Shown here: piece after piece, positions 44,534 through 58,885 of the stretch
Layout of the letters: each line of letters opens with the position of its first letter
Position numbering within the stretch: position 1 is the stretch's first letter
Source of the DNA: Theocolax elegans
Lineage: Eukaryota; Arthropoda; Insecta; Hymenoptera; Cerocephalidae
Length of the DNA: 64,000 nucleotides
Assembly (NCBI GenBank): GCA_026168455.1
Contig: CM047431.1
Span: 64,484,668 to 64,548,667 of the forward strand
Direction of reading: 5' to 3'
The notes under the pieces: generated by a model
Told to the model about the DNA's origin: nothing
Seen by the model: only the letters and a program-made list of their open reading frames with translations
Databases searched by the model: none
Position numbers and translations under genes: made by a program

Positions 44534-46004
44534 ATTTTCACACATATAAATGCATTTGAATTTGATCAACCAGGCCGGGGAAAGAAACTGAAAATATTGA
44601 AAATATCGATGTTTTTACCGTTTATGTGTGTGTCTTTACGCTTAAAAATGCATTTGAATGAGATCGACCCGGCAGGGGAACGAAACTGAAAATATTGAAA
44701 AAGTCGACGTTTTGGCCGTTTATATGTGTATTTTAACACATATAAATGCATTTGAATTTGATCAACCAGGCCGGGAACGAAACTGAAAATTTTGAAGAAA
44801 TCGATGTTTTTACCGTTTATGTGTGTGTCTTTACGCTTAAAAATGCATTTGAATAAGATCAACCTAACCGGGGCACGAAACTGACAATATTGAAAAAACC
44901 GACGTTTAGACCGTCTATATGTGTGTGTATACACTTAAAAATGCATTAGAATGTGATCAACCCGGCCGGGGAACGAAACTGAAAATTTGGAAGAAATCGA
45001 TGTTTTTACCGTTTATGTGTGTCTTTACGCTTAAAAATGCATTTAAATTTGATCAACCAGGCCGGGGAACGAAATTGAAAATATTGAAAATCGATGTTTT
45101 TACCGTTTATGTGTGTGTCTTTACGCTTAATAATGCATTTGAATAAGATCAACCTAACCAGGGCACGAAACTGAAAATATTGAAAAAGTCGACGTTTTGG
45201 CCGGGTTTATGTGTATTTTGACACATATAAATGCATTTAAATTTGATCAACCAGGTCGGGGAACGAAGCTGAAAATATTGGAAAAGTCGACGTTTTGGCC
45301 GGTTTTATGTGTATTTTGACACATATAAATGCATTTAAATTTGATCAACCAGGTCGGGGAACGAAACTGAAAATATTGAAAAAGTCGACATTTTGGCCGG
45401 TTTTATGTGTATTTTGACACATATAAATGCATTTGAATTTGATCAAACAGGCCAGGGAACGAACCTGAAAATATTGAAAATATCGATGTTTTTACCGTTT
45501 ATGTGTGTGTCTTTACGCTTAAAAATGCATTTGAATGAGATCGACCCGGCCGGGGAACGAAACTGCAAATATTGAAAAAGTCGACGTTTTGGCCGTTTAT
45601 ATGTGTATTTTGACACATATAAATGCATTTGAATTTCATCAACCAGGTCGGGGACGAAACTGAAAATTTGGAAGAAATCGATGTTTTTACCGTTTATGTG
45701 TGTCTTTACGCTTAAAAATGCATTTAAATTTGATCAACCAGGCCGGGGAATGAAATTGAAAATATTGAAAATCGATGTTTTTACCGTTTATGTGTGTGTC
45801 TTTACGCTTAATAATGCATTTGAATAAGATCAACCTAACCAGGGCACGAAACTGAAAGTATTGAAAAAGTCGACGTTTTGGCCGGGTTTATGTGTATTTT
45901 GACACATATAAATGCATTTAAATTTGATCAACCAGGTCGGGGAACGAAACTGAAAATATTGAAAAAGTCGACATTTTGGCCGGGTTTATGTGTACTTTGA
46001 CACA

Positions 46005-49000
46005 TATAAATGCATTTGAATTTGGTCAAACAGGCCAGGGAACGAAACTGAAAATATTGAAAAAGTCGACGATTTGGCCGGTTTTATGTGTATTTTGACA
46101 AATATAAATGCATTTGAATTTGATCAACGAGGCCGGGGAACGAAACTGAAAATATTGAAAAAGTCGACGTTTTGGCCGGTTTTATGTGTATTTTGAAACA
46201 TATAAATGCATTTGATTTTGATCTACCCGGCCGATGAACGAAACTGAAAATATTGAAAATCAATGTTTTTACCGTTTATGTGTGCGTCTTTACGCTTAAA
46301 AATGCATTTGAATAAGATCAACCTAACCGGGGCACGAAACTGAAAATATTGAAAAAGTCGACGTTTTGGCCGGTTTTATGTGTATTTTGACACATATAAA
46401 TGCATTTAAATTTGATCAACCAGGTCGGGGAACGAAACTGAAAATATTGAAAAAGTCGACATTTTGGCCGGTTTTATGTGTATTTTGACACATATAAATG
46501 CATTTGAATTTGATCAAACAGGCCAGGGAACGATACTGAAAATATTGAAAAAGTCGACGATTTGGCCGGTTTTATGTGTATTTTGACAAATATAAATGCA
46601 TTTGAATTTGATCAACCAGACCGGGGAACGAAACTGAAAATATTGAAAATATCGATGTTTTTACCTTTTATGTGTGTGTCTTTACGCTTAAAAATGCATT
46701 TGAATGAGATCGACCCGGCCGGGGAACGAAACTGCAAATATTGAAAAAGTCGACGTTTTGGCCGTTTATATGTGTATTTTGACACATATAAATGCATTAG
46801 AAATTCATCAACCAGGTCGGGGACGAAACTGAAAATTTGGAAGAAATCGATGTTTTTACCGTTTATGTGTGTCTTTACGCTTAAAAATGCATTTAAATTT
46901 GATCAACCAGGCCGGGGAACGAAATTGAAAATATTGAAAATCGATGTTTTTACCGTTTATGTGTGTGTCTTTACGCTTAAAAATGCATTTGAATGAGATC
47001 GACCCGGCCGGGGAACGAAACTGATAATATTGAAAAAGTCGACGTTTTGGCCGGTTTTATGTGTGTTTTGACACAAAAAAATGCATTTAAATTTGATCAA
47101 CCAGGTCGGGCAACGAAACTGAAAATATTGAAAAAGTCGACATTTTGGCCGGTTTTATGTGTATTTTGACACATATAAATGCATTTGAATTTGGTCAAAC
47201 AGGCCAGGGAACGAAACTGAAAATATTGAAAAAGTCGACGATTTGGCCGGATTTATGTGTATTTTGACAAATATAAATGCATTTGAATTTGATCAACGAG
47301 GCCGGGGAACGAAACTGAAAATATTAAAAAAATCGATGTTTTTACCATTCATGTGTGTCTTTACGCTTAAAAATGCATATGAATGAAATCGGCCCGGCCG
47401 GAGAACGACACTGAAAATATTGAAAAAGTCGACGTTTTGGCCGGTTTTATGTGTATTTTGACACAAAAAAATGCATTTGAATTTGATCAACCTGGCCGGG
47501 GAACGAAACTGGAAATATTGAAAATATCGATGTTTTTACCGTTTATGTGTGTCTTTACGCTTAAAAATGCATATGAATGAAATCGGCCCGGCCGGGGAAC
47601 GACACTGAAAATATTGAAAAAGTCGACGTTTTGGCCGTTTATATGTGTATTTTGACACATATAAATGCATTTGAATTTGATCAACCCGGCCGGGGAACGA
47701 AATTGAAAATTTTTAAAAAATCGACGTTTTGGCCGGTATATGTATATTTTCACACATATAAATGCATTTGAATTGGATCTACCCGGCCGGGGAACGACAC
47801 TGAAAATATTGAAAAAGTCGACGTTTTGGCCGGTTTTATGTGTATTTTGACACAAAAAAATGCATTTGAATTTGATCAACGAGGCCGGGGAACGAAACTG
47901 AAAATATTGAGAAAATCGATGTTTGTACCGTTTATGTGTGTGTCTTTACGCTTAATAATGCATTTGAATTTAATCAACCCGACCGGGGATTGAAACTGAA
48001 AATAATGTAAATGTCGACGTTTTGGCCGGTTTTATGTGTATTTTCACACATATAAATGCATTCGAATTTGATCAACCCGGCCGGGGAACGAAATTGAAAA
48101 TTTTTAAAAAATCGACGTTTTGGCCGGTTTTATGTATATTTTCACACATATAAATGCATTTGAATTTGATCAACCAGGCCGGGGAACGAAACTGAAAATA
48201 TTGAAAAAATCGATGTTTTTACCGTTTATGTGTGTGTCTTTACGCTTAAAAATGCATTTGAATGAGATCGACCCGGCCTGGGAACGAAACTGAAAATATT
48301 GAAAAAGTAGACGTTTTGGCCGTTTATATGTGTATTTTGACACATATAAATGCATTTGCATTTGATCAACAAGGTCGGGGACGAAACTGAAAATTTTGAA
48401 GAAATCGATGTTTTTACCGTTTATGTGTGTGTCTATACGCTTAAAAATGCATTTGAATAAGATCAACCTAACCGGGGCACGAAATTGAAAATATTGAAAA
48501 AGTCGACGTTTTGGCCGGTTTTATGTGTATTTTGACACATATAAATGCATATAAATTTGATCAACCCGGCCGATGAACGAAAATGAAAATATTGAAAATC
48601 AATGTTTTTACCGTTTATGTGTGCGTCTTTACGCTTAAAAATGCATTTGAATAAGATCAACCTAACCGGAGCACAAAACTGAAAATATTGAAAAAGTCGA
48701 CGTTTTGGCCGGTATTATGTGTATTTTGACACATATAAATGCATTTAAATTTGAACAACTAGGTCGGGGAACGAAACTGAAAATATTGAAAAAGTCGACT
48801 ATTTGGCCGGTTTTATGTGTATTTCGACAAATATAAATGCATTTGAATTTGATCAACCTGGCCGCGGAACGAAACTGGAAATATTGAAAATATCGATGTT
48901 TTTACCGTTTATGTGTGTCTTTACGCTTAAAAATGCATATGAATGAAATCGGCCCGGCCGGGGAACGACACTGAAAATATTGAAAAAGTCGACGTTTTGG

Positions 49001-52000
49001 CCGGTTTTATGTGTAATTTGACACAAAAAAATGCATTTGAATGTGATCAAACAGGCCAGGGAACGAAACTGAAAATATTGAAAAAGTCGACATTTTGGCC
49101 GGTTTTATGTGTATTTTGACACATATAAATGCATTTGAATGTGATCAAACAGGCCAGGGAACGAAACTGAAAATATTGAAAAAGTCGACGATTTGGCCGG
49201 TTTTATGTGTATTTTGACAAATATAAATGCATTTGAATTTGATCAACCAGGCCGGGGAGCGAAACTGAAAATATTGAAAATATCGATGTTATTACCGTTT
49301 ATGTGTGTGTATACACTTATAAATGCATTTAAATTTGATCAACCAGGCCGGGGAACGAAATTGAAAATTTTGAAAAAGTCGACGTTTTGGCCGTTTATAT
49401 GTGTATTTTGAAACATATAATTGCATTTGAATGTGATCTACCCGGCCGGCGAACGAAAAAGAAAATATTGAAATAATCGACGTTTAGGCCGGTTTTATGT
49501 GTATTTTGACACATATAACTGAATTTGAATTAGATCAACCAGGCCGGGGAACGAAACTGAAAATATTGAAAAAATCGATGTTTTTACCGTTTATGTGTGT
49601 GTCTTTACGCTTAATAATGCATTTGAATAAGATCAACCTAACCGGGGCACGAAACTGAAAATATTGAAAAAGTCGACGATTTGGCCGGTTTTATGTGTAT
49701 TTTGACAAATATAAATGCATTTGAATTTGATCAACCAGGCCGGGGAACGAAACTGAAAATATTAAAAAAATCGATGTTTTTACCATTCATGTGTGTCTTT
49801 ACGCTTAAAAATGCATATGAATGAAATCGGCCCGGCCGGAGAACGACACTGAAAATATTGAAAAAGTCGACGTTTTGGCCGGTTTTATGTGTATTTTGAC
49901 ACAAAAAAATGCATTTAAATTTGATCAACCTGGCCGGGGAACGAAACTGGAAATATTGAAAATATCGATGTTTTTACCGTTTATGTGTGTCTTTACGCTT
50001 AAAAATGCATATGAATGAAATCGGCCCGGCCGGGGAACGACACTGAAAATATTGAAAAAGTCGACGTTTTGGCCGTTTATATGTGTATTTTGACACATAT
50101 AAATGCATTTGAATTTGATCAACCCGGCCGGGGAACGAAATTGAAAATTTTTAAAAAATCGACGTTTTGGCCGGTATATGTATATTTTCACACATATAAA
50201 TGCATTTGAATTGGATCTACCCGGCCGGGGAACGACACTGAAAATATTGAAAAAGTCGACGTTTTGGCCGGTTTTATGTGTATTTTGACACAAAAAAATG
50301 CATTTGAATTTGATCAACGAGGCCGGGGAACGAAACTGAAAATATTGAAAAAATCGATGTTTGTACCGTTTATGTGTGTGTCTTTACGCTTAATAATGCA
50401 TTTGAATTTAATCAACCCGACCGGGGATTGAAACTGAAAATAATGTAAAAGTCGACGTTTTGGCCGGTTTTATGTGTATTTTCACACATATAAATGCATT
50501 TGAATTTGGTCAAACAGGCCAGGGAACGAAACTGAAAATATTGAAAAAGTCGACGATTTGGCCGGTTTTATGTGTATTTTGACAAATATAAATGCATTTG
50601 AATTTGATCAACGAGGCCGGGGAACGAAACTGAAAATATTGAAAAAGTCGACGTTTTGGCCGGTTTTATGTGTATTTTGAAACATATAAATGCATTTGAT
50701 TTTGATCTACCCGGCCGATGAACGAAACTGAAAATATTGAAAATCAATGTTTTTACCGTTTATGTGTGCGTCTTTACGCTTAAAAATGCATTTGAATAAG
50801 ATCAACCTAACCGGGGCACGAAACTGAAAATATTGAAAAAGTCGACGTTTTGGCCGGTTTTATGTGTATTTTGACACATATAAATGCATTTAAATTTGAT
50901 CAACCAGGTCGGGGAACGAAACTGAAAATATTGAAAAAGTCGACATTTTGGCCGGTTTTATGTGTATTTTGACACATATAAATGCATTTGAATTTGATCA
51001 AACAGGCCAGGGAACGATACTGAAAATATTGAAAAAGTCGACGATTTGGCCGGTTTTATGTGTATTTTGACAAATATAAATGCATTTGAATTTGATCAAC
51101 CAGACCGGGGAACGAAACTGAAAATATTGAAAATATCGATGTTTTTACCTTTTATGTGTGTGTCTTTACGCTTAAAAATGCATTTGAATGAGATCGACCC
51201 GGCCGGGGAACGAAACTGCAAATATTGAAAAAGTCGACGTTTTGGCCGTTTATATGTGTATTTTGACACATATAAATGCATTAGAAATTCATCAACCAGG
51301 TCGGGGACGAAACTGAAAATTTGGAAGAAATCGATGTTTTTACCGTTTATGTGTGTCTTTACGCTTAAAAATGCATTTAAATTTGATCAACCAGGCCGGG
51401 GAACGAAATTGAAAATATTGAAAATCGATGTTTTTACCGTTTATGTGTGTGTCTTTACGCTTAAAAATGCATTTGAATGAGATCGACCCGGCCGGGGAAC
51501 GAAACTGATAATATTGAAAAAGTCGACGTTTTGGCCGGTTTTATGTGTGTTTTGACACAAAAAAATGCATTTAAATTTGATCAACCAGGTCGGGCAACGA
51601 AACTGAAAATATTGAAAAAGTCGACATTTTGGCCGGTTTTATGTGTATTTTGACACATATAAATGCATTTGAATTTGGTCAAACAGGCCAGGGAACGAAA
51701 CTGAAAATATTGAAAAAGTCGACGATTTGGCCGGTTTTATGTGTATTTTGACAAATATAAATGCATTTGAATTTGATCAACGAGGCCGGGGAACGAAACT
51801 GAAAATATTAAAAAAATCGATGTTTTTACCATTCATGTGTGTCTTTACGCTTAAAAATGCATATGAATGAAATCGGCCCGGCCGGAGAACGACACTGAAA
51901 ATATTGAAAAAGTCGACGTTTTGGCCGGTTTTATGTGTATTTTGACACAAAAAAATGCATTTGAATTTGATCAACCTGGCCGGGGAACGAAACTGGAAAT

Positions 52001-55000
52001 ATTGAAAATATCGATGTTTTTACCGTTTATGTGTGTCTTTACGCTTAAAAATGCATATGAATGAAATCGGCCCGGCCGGGGAACGACACTGAAAATATTG
52101 AAAAAGTCGACGTTTTGGCCGTTTATATGTGTATTTTGACACATATAAATGCATTTGAATTTGATCAACCCGGCCGGGGAACGAAATTGAAAATTTTTAA
52201 AAAATCGACGTTTTGGCCGGTATATGTATATTTTCACACATATAAATGCATTTGAATTGGATCTACCCGGCCGGGGAACGACACTGAAAATATTGAAAAA
52301 GTCGACGTTTTGGCCGGTTTTATGTGTATTTTGACACAAAAAAATGCATTTGAATTTGATCAACGAGGCCGGGGAACGAAACTGAAAATATTGAAAAAAT
52401 CGATGTTTGTACCGTTTATGTGTGTGTCTTTACGCTTAATAATGCATTTGAATTTAATCAACCCGACCGGGGATTGAAACTGAAAATAATGTAAATGTCG
52501 ACGTTTTGGCCGGTTTTATGTGTATTTTCACACATATAAATGCATTCGAATTTGATCAACCCGGCCGGGGAACGAAATTGAAAATTTTTAAAAAATCGAC
52601 GTTTTGGCCGGTTTTATGTATATTTTCACACATATAAATGCATTTGAATTTGATCAACCAGGCCGGGGAACGAAACTGAAAATATTGAAAAAATCGATGT
52701 TTTTACCGTTTATGTGTGTGTCTTTACGCTTAAAAATGCATTTGAATGAGATCGACCCGGCCTGGGAACGAAACTGAAAATATTGAAAAAGTAGACGTTT
52801 TGGCCGTTTATATGTGTATTTTGACACATATAAATGCATTTGCATTTGATCAACAAGGTCGGGGACGAAACTGAAAATTTTGAAGAAATCGATGTTTTTA
52901 CCGTTTATGTGTGTGTCTATACGCTTAAAAATGCATTTGAATAAGATCAACCTAACCGGGGCACGAAATTGAAAATATTGAAAAAGTCGACGTTTTGGCC
53001 GGTTTTATGTGTATTTTGACACATATAAATGCATATAAATTTGATCAACCCGGCCGATGAACGAAAATGAAAATATTGAAAATCAATGTTTTTACCGTTT
53101 ATGTGTGCGTCTTTACGCTTAAAAATGCATTTGAATAAGATCAACCTAACCGGAGCACAAAACTGAAAATATTGAAAAAGTCGACGTTTTGGCCGGTATT
53201 ATGTGTATTTTGACACATATAAATGCATTTAAATTTGAACAACTAGGTCGGGGAACGAAACTGAAAATATTGAAAAAGTCGACTATTTGGCCGGTTTTAT
53301 GTGTATTTCGACAAATATAAATGCATTTGAATTTGATCAACCTGGCCGCGGAACGAAACTGGAAATATTGAAAATATCGATGTTTTTACCGTTTATGTGT
53401 GTCTTTACGCTTAAAAATGCATATGAATGAAATCGGCCCGGCCGGGGAACGACACTGAAAATATTGAAAAAGTCGACGTTTTGGCCGGTTTTATGTGTAA
53501 TTTGACACAAAAAAATGCATTTGAATGTGATCAAACAGGCCAGGGAACGAAACTGAAAATATTGAAAAAGTCGACATTTTGGCCGGTTTTATGTGTATTT
53601 TGACACATATAAATGCATTTGAATGTGATCAAACAGGCCAGGGAACGAAACTGAAAATATTGAAAAAGTCGACGATTTGGCCGGTTTTATGTGTATTTTG
53701 ACAAATATAAATGCATTTGAATTTGATCAACCAGGCCGGGGAGCGAAACTGAAAATATTGAAAATATCGATGTTATTACCGTTTATGTGTGTGTATACAC
53801 TTATAAATGCATTTAAATTTGATCAACCAGGCCGGGGAACGAAATTGAAAATTTTGAAAAAGTCGACGTTTTGGCCGTTTATATGTGTATTTTGAAACAT
53901 ATAATTGCATTTGAATGTGATCTACCCGGCCGGCGAACGAAAAAGAAAATATTGAAATAATCGACGTTTAGGCCGGTTTTATGTGTATTTTGACACATAT
54001 AACTGAATTTGAATTAGATCAACCAGGCCGGGGAACGAAACTGAAAATATTGAAAAAATCGATGTTTTTACCGTTTATGTGTGTGTCTTTACGCTTAATA
54101 ATGCATTTGAATAAGATCAACCTAACCGGGGCACGAAACTGAAAATATTGAAAAAGTCGACGATTTGGCCGGTTTTATGTGTATTTTGACAAATATAAAT
54201 GCATTTGAATTTGATCAACCAGGCCGGGGAACGAAACTGAAAATATTAAAAAATCGATGTTTTTACCATTCATGTGTGTCTTTACGCTTAAAAATGCATA
54301 TGAATGAAATCGGCCCGGCCGGAGAACGACACTGAAAATATTGAAAAAGTCGACGTTTTGGCCGGTTTTATGTGTATTTTGACACAAAAAAATGCATTTA
54401 AATTTGATCAACCTGGCCGGGGAACGAAACTGGAAATATTGAAAATATCGATGTTTTTACCGTTTATGTGTGTCTTTACGCTTAAAAATGCATATGAATG
54501 AAATCGGCCCGGCCGGGGAACGACACTGAAAATATTGAAAAAGTCGACGTTTTGGCCGTTTATATGTGTATTTTGACACATATAAATGCATTTGAATTTG
54601 ATCAACCCGGCCGGGGAACGAAATTGAAAATTTTTAAAAAATCGACGTTTTGGCCGGTATATGTATATTTTCACACATATAAATGCATTTGAATTGGATC
54701 TACCCGGCCGGGGAACGACACTGAAAATATTGAAAAAGTCGACGTTTTGGCCGGTTTTATGTGTATTTTGACACAAAAAAATGCATTTGAATTTGATCAA
54801 CGAGGCCGGGGAACGAAACTGAAAATATTGAAAAAATCGATGTTTGTACCGTTTATGTGTGTGTCTTTACGCTTAATAATGCATTTGAATTTAATCAACC
54901 CGACCGGGGATTGAAACTGAAAATAATGTAAAAGTCGACGTTTTGGCCGGTTTTATGTGTATTTTCACACATATAAATGCATTTGAATTTGGTCAAACAG

Positions 55001-58000
55001 GCCAGGGAACGAAACTGAAAATATTGAAAAAGTCGACGATTTGGCCGGTTTTATGTGTATTTTGACAAATATAAATGCATTTGAATTTGATCAACGAGGC
55101 CGGGGAACGAAACTGAAAATATTGAAAAAGTCGACGTTTTGGCCGGTTTTATGTGTATTTTGAAACATATAAATGCATTTGATTTTGATCTACCCGGCCG
55201 ATGAACGAAACTGAAATATTGAAAATCAATGTTTTTACCGTTTATGTGTGCGTCTTTACGCTTAAAAATGCATTTGAATAAGATCAACCTAACCGGGGCA
55301 CGAAACTGAAAATATTGAAAAAGTCGACGTTTTGGCCGGTTTTATGTGTATTTTGACACATATAAATGCATTTAAATTTGATCAACCAGGTCGGGGAACG
55401 AAACTGAAAATATTGAAAAAGTCGACATTTTGGCCGGTTTTATGTGTATTTTGACACATATAAATGCATTTGAATTTGATCAAACAGGCCAGGGAACGAT
55501 ACTGAAAATATTGAAAAAGTCGACGATTTGGCCGGTTTTATGTGTATTTTGACAAATATAAATGCATTTGAATTTGATCAACCAGACCGGGGAACGAAAC
55601 TGAAAATATTGAAAATATCGATGTTTTTACCTTTTATGTGTGTGTCTTTACGCTTAAAAATGCATTTGAATGAGATCGACCCGGCCGGGGAACGAAACTG
55701 CAAATATTGAAAAAGTCGACGTTTTGGCCGTTTATATGTGTATTTTGACACATATAAATGCATTAGAAATTCATCAACCAGGTCGGGGACGAAACTGAAA
55801 ATTTGGAAGAAATCGATGTTTTTACCGTTTATGTGTGTCTTTACGCTTAAAAATGCATTTAAATTTGATCAACCAGGCCGGGGAACGAAATTGAAAATAT
55901 TGAAAATCGATGTTTTTACCGTTTATGTGTGTGTCTTTACGCTTAAAAATGCATTTGAATGAGATCGACCCGGCCGGGGAACGAAACTGATAATATTGAA
56001 AAAGTCGACGTTTTGGCCGGTTTTATGTGTGTTTTGACACAAAAAAATGCATTTAAATTTGATCAACCAGGTCGGGCAACGAAACTGAAAATATTGAAAA
56101 AGTCGACATTTTGGCCGGTTTTATGTGTATTTTGACACATATAAATGCATTTGAATTTGGTCAAACAGGCCAGGGAACGAAACTGAAAATATTGAAAAAG
56201 TCGACGATTTGGCCGGTTTTATGTGTATTTTGACAAATATAAATGCATTTGAATTTGATCAACGAGGCCGGGGAACGAAACTGAAAATATTAAAAAAATC
56301 GATGTTTTTACCATTCATGTGTGTCTTTACGCTTAAAAATGCATATGAATGAAATCGGCCCGGCCGGAGAACGACACTGAAAATATTGAAAAAGTCGACG
56401 TTTTGGCCGGTTTTATGTGTATTTTGACACAAAAAAATGCATTTGAATTTGATCAACCTGGCCGGGGAACGAAACTGGAAATATTGAAAATATCGATGTT
56501 TTTACCGTTTATGTGTGTCTTTACGCTTAAAAATGCATATGAATGAAATCGGCCCGGCCGGGGAACGACACTGAAAATATTGAAAAAGTCGACGTTTTGG
56601 CCGTTTATATGTGTATTTTGACACATATAAATGCATTTGAATTTGATCAACCCGGCCGGGGAACGAAATTGAAAATTTTTAAAAAATCGACGTTTTGGCC
56701 GGTATATGTATATTTTCACACATATAAATGCATTTGAATTGGATCTACCCGGCCGGGGAACGACACTGAAAATATTGAAAAAGTCGACGTTTTGGCCGGT
56801 TTTATGTGTATTTTGACACAAAAAAATGCATTTGAATTTGATCAACGAGGCCGGGGAACGAAACTGAAAATATTGAAAAAATCGATGTTTGTACCGTTTA
56901 TGTGTGTGTCTTTACGCTTAATAATGCATTTGAATTTAATCAACCCGACCGGGGATTGAAACTGAAAATAATGTAAAAGTCGACGTTTTGGCCGGTTTTA
57001 TGTGTATTTTCACACATATAAATGCATTCGAATTTGATCAACCCGGCCGGGGAACGAAATTGAAAATTTTTAAAAAATCGACGTTTTGGCCGGTTTTATG
57101 TATATTTTCACACATATAAATGCATTTGAATTTGATCAACCAGGCCGGGGAACGAAACTGAAAATATTGAAAAAATCGATGTTTTTACCGTTTATGTGTG
57201 TGTCTTTACGCTTAAAAATGCATTTGAATGAGATCGACCCGGCCTGGGAACGAAACTGAAAATATTGAAAAAGTAGACGTTTTGGCCGTTTATATGTGTA
57301 TTTTGACACATATAAATGCATTTGCATTTGATCAACAAGGTCGGGGACGAAACTGAAAATTTTGAAGAAATCGATGTTTTTACCGTTTATGTGTGTGTCT
57401 ATACGCTTAAAAATGCATTTGAATAAGATCAACCTAACCGGGGCACGAAATTGAAAATATTGAAAAAGTCGACGTTTTGGCCGGTTTTATGTGTATTTTG
57501 ACACATATAAATGCATATAAATTTGATCAACCCGGCCGATGAACGAAAATGAAAATATTGAAAATCAATGTTTTTACCGTTTATGTGTGCGTCTTTACGC
57601 TTAAAAATGCATTTGAATAAGATCAACCTAACCGGAGCACGAAACTGAAAATATTGAAAAAGTCGACGTTTTGGCCGGTATTATGTGTATTTTGACACAT
57701 ATAAATGCATTTAAATTTGAACAACTAGGTCGGGGAACGAAACTGAAAATATTGAAAAAGTCGACTATTTGGCCGGTTTTATGTGTATTTTGACAAATAT
57801 AAATGCATTTGAATTTGATCAACCTGGCCGGGGAACGAAACTGGAAATATTGAAAATATCGATGTTTTTACCGTTTATGTGTGTCTTTACGCTTAAAAAT
57901 GCATATGAATGAAATCGGCCCGGCCGGGGAACGACACTGAAAATATTGAAAAAGTCGACGTTTTGGCCGGTTTTATGTGTAATTTGACACAAAAAAATGC

Positions 58001-58728
58001 ATTTGAATGTGATCAAACAGGCCAGGGAACGAAACTGAAAATATTGAAAAAGTCGACATTTTGGCCGGTTTTATGTGTATTTTGACACATATAAATGCAT
58101 TTGAATGTGATCAAACAGGCCAGGGAACGAAACTGAAAATATTGAAAAAGTCGACGATTTGGCCGGTTTTATGTGTATTTTGACAAATATAAATGCATTT
58201 GAATTTGATCAACCAGGCCAGGGAGCGAAACTGAAAATATTGAAAATATCGATGTTATTACCGTTTATGTGTGTGTATACACTTATAAATGCATTTAAAT
58301 TTGATCAACCAGGCCGGGGAACGAAATTGAAAATTTTGAAAAAGTCGACGTTTTGGCCGTTTATATGTGTATTTTGAAACATATAATTGCATTTGAATGT
58401 GATCTACCCGGCCGGCGAACGAAAAAGAAAATATTGAGATAATCGACGTTTAGGCCGGTTTTATGTGTATTTTGACACATATAACTGAATTTGAATTAGA
58501 TCAACCAGGCCGGGGAACGAAACTGAAAATATTGAAAAAATCGATGTTTTTACCGTTTATGTGTGTGTCTTTACGCTTAATAATGCATTTGAATAAGATC
58601 AACCTAACCGGGGCACGAAACTGAAAATATTGAAAAAGTCGACGATTTGGCCGGTTTTATGTGTATTTTGACAAATATAAATGCATTTGAATTTGATCAA
58701 CCAGGCCGGGGAACGAAACTGAAAATAT
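46005..58728. repeat. Higher-order repeat of 4,484 bp (46 monomers), about 2.8 copies
   Basis: Copies at about 46,005-50,488, 50,489-54,971 and 54,972-58,728 (partial, about 3.76 kb). Markers such as the segment at 46,562 recur at 51,046 and 55,528 (offsets 4,484 and 4,482). Differences are a handful of substitutions and 1-bp deletions (for example near 54,247 and 55,215), so homogenisation is recent. Within each unit, about 700 bp are themselves duplicated 2,438 bp apart (47,293 and 49,731). Confidence 0.92.
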
Positions 58729-58885
58729 TGAAAAAGTCGATGTTTTTACCGTTTATGTGTGTGTCTTTACGCTTAAAAATGCATTTGAATGAGATCGACC
58801 CGGCCGGGGAACGAAATTGAAAATTTTTAAAAAATCGACGTTTTGGCCGGTTTTATGTATATTTTCACACATATAAATGCATTTG

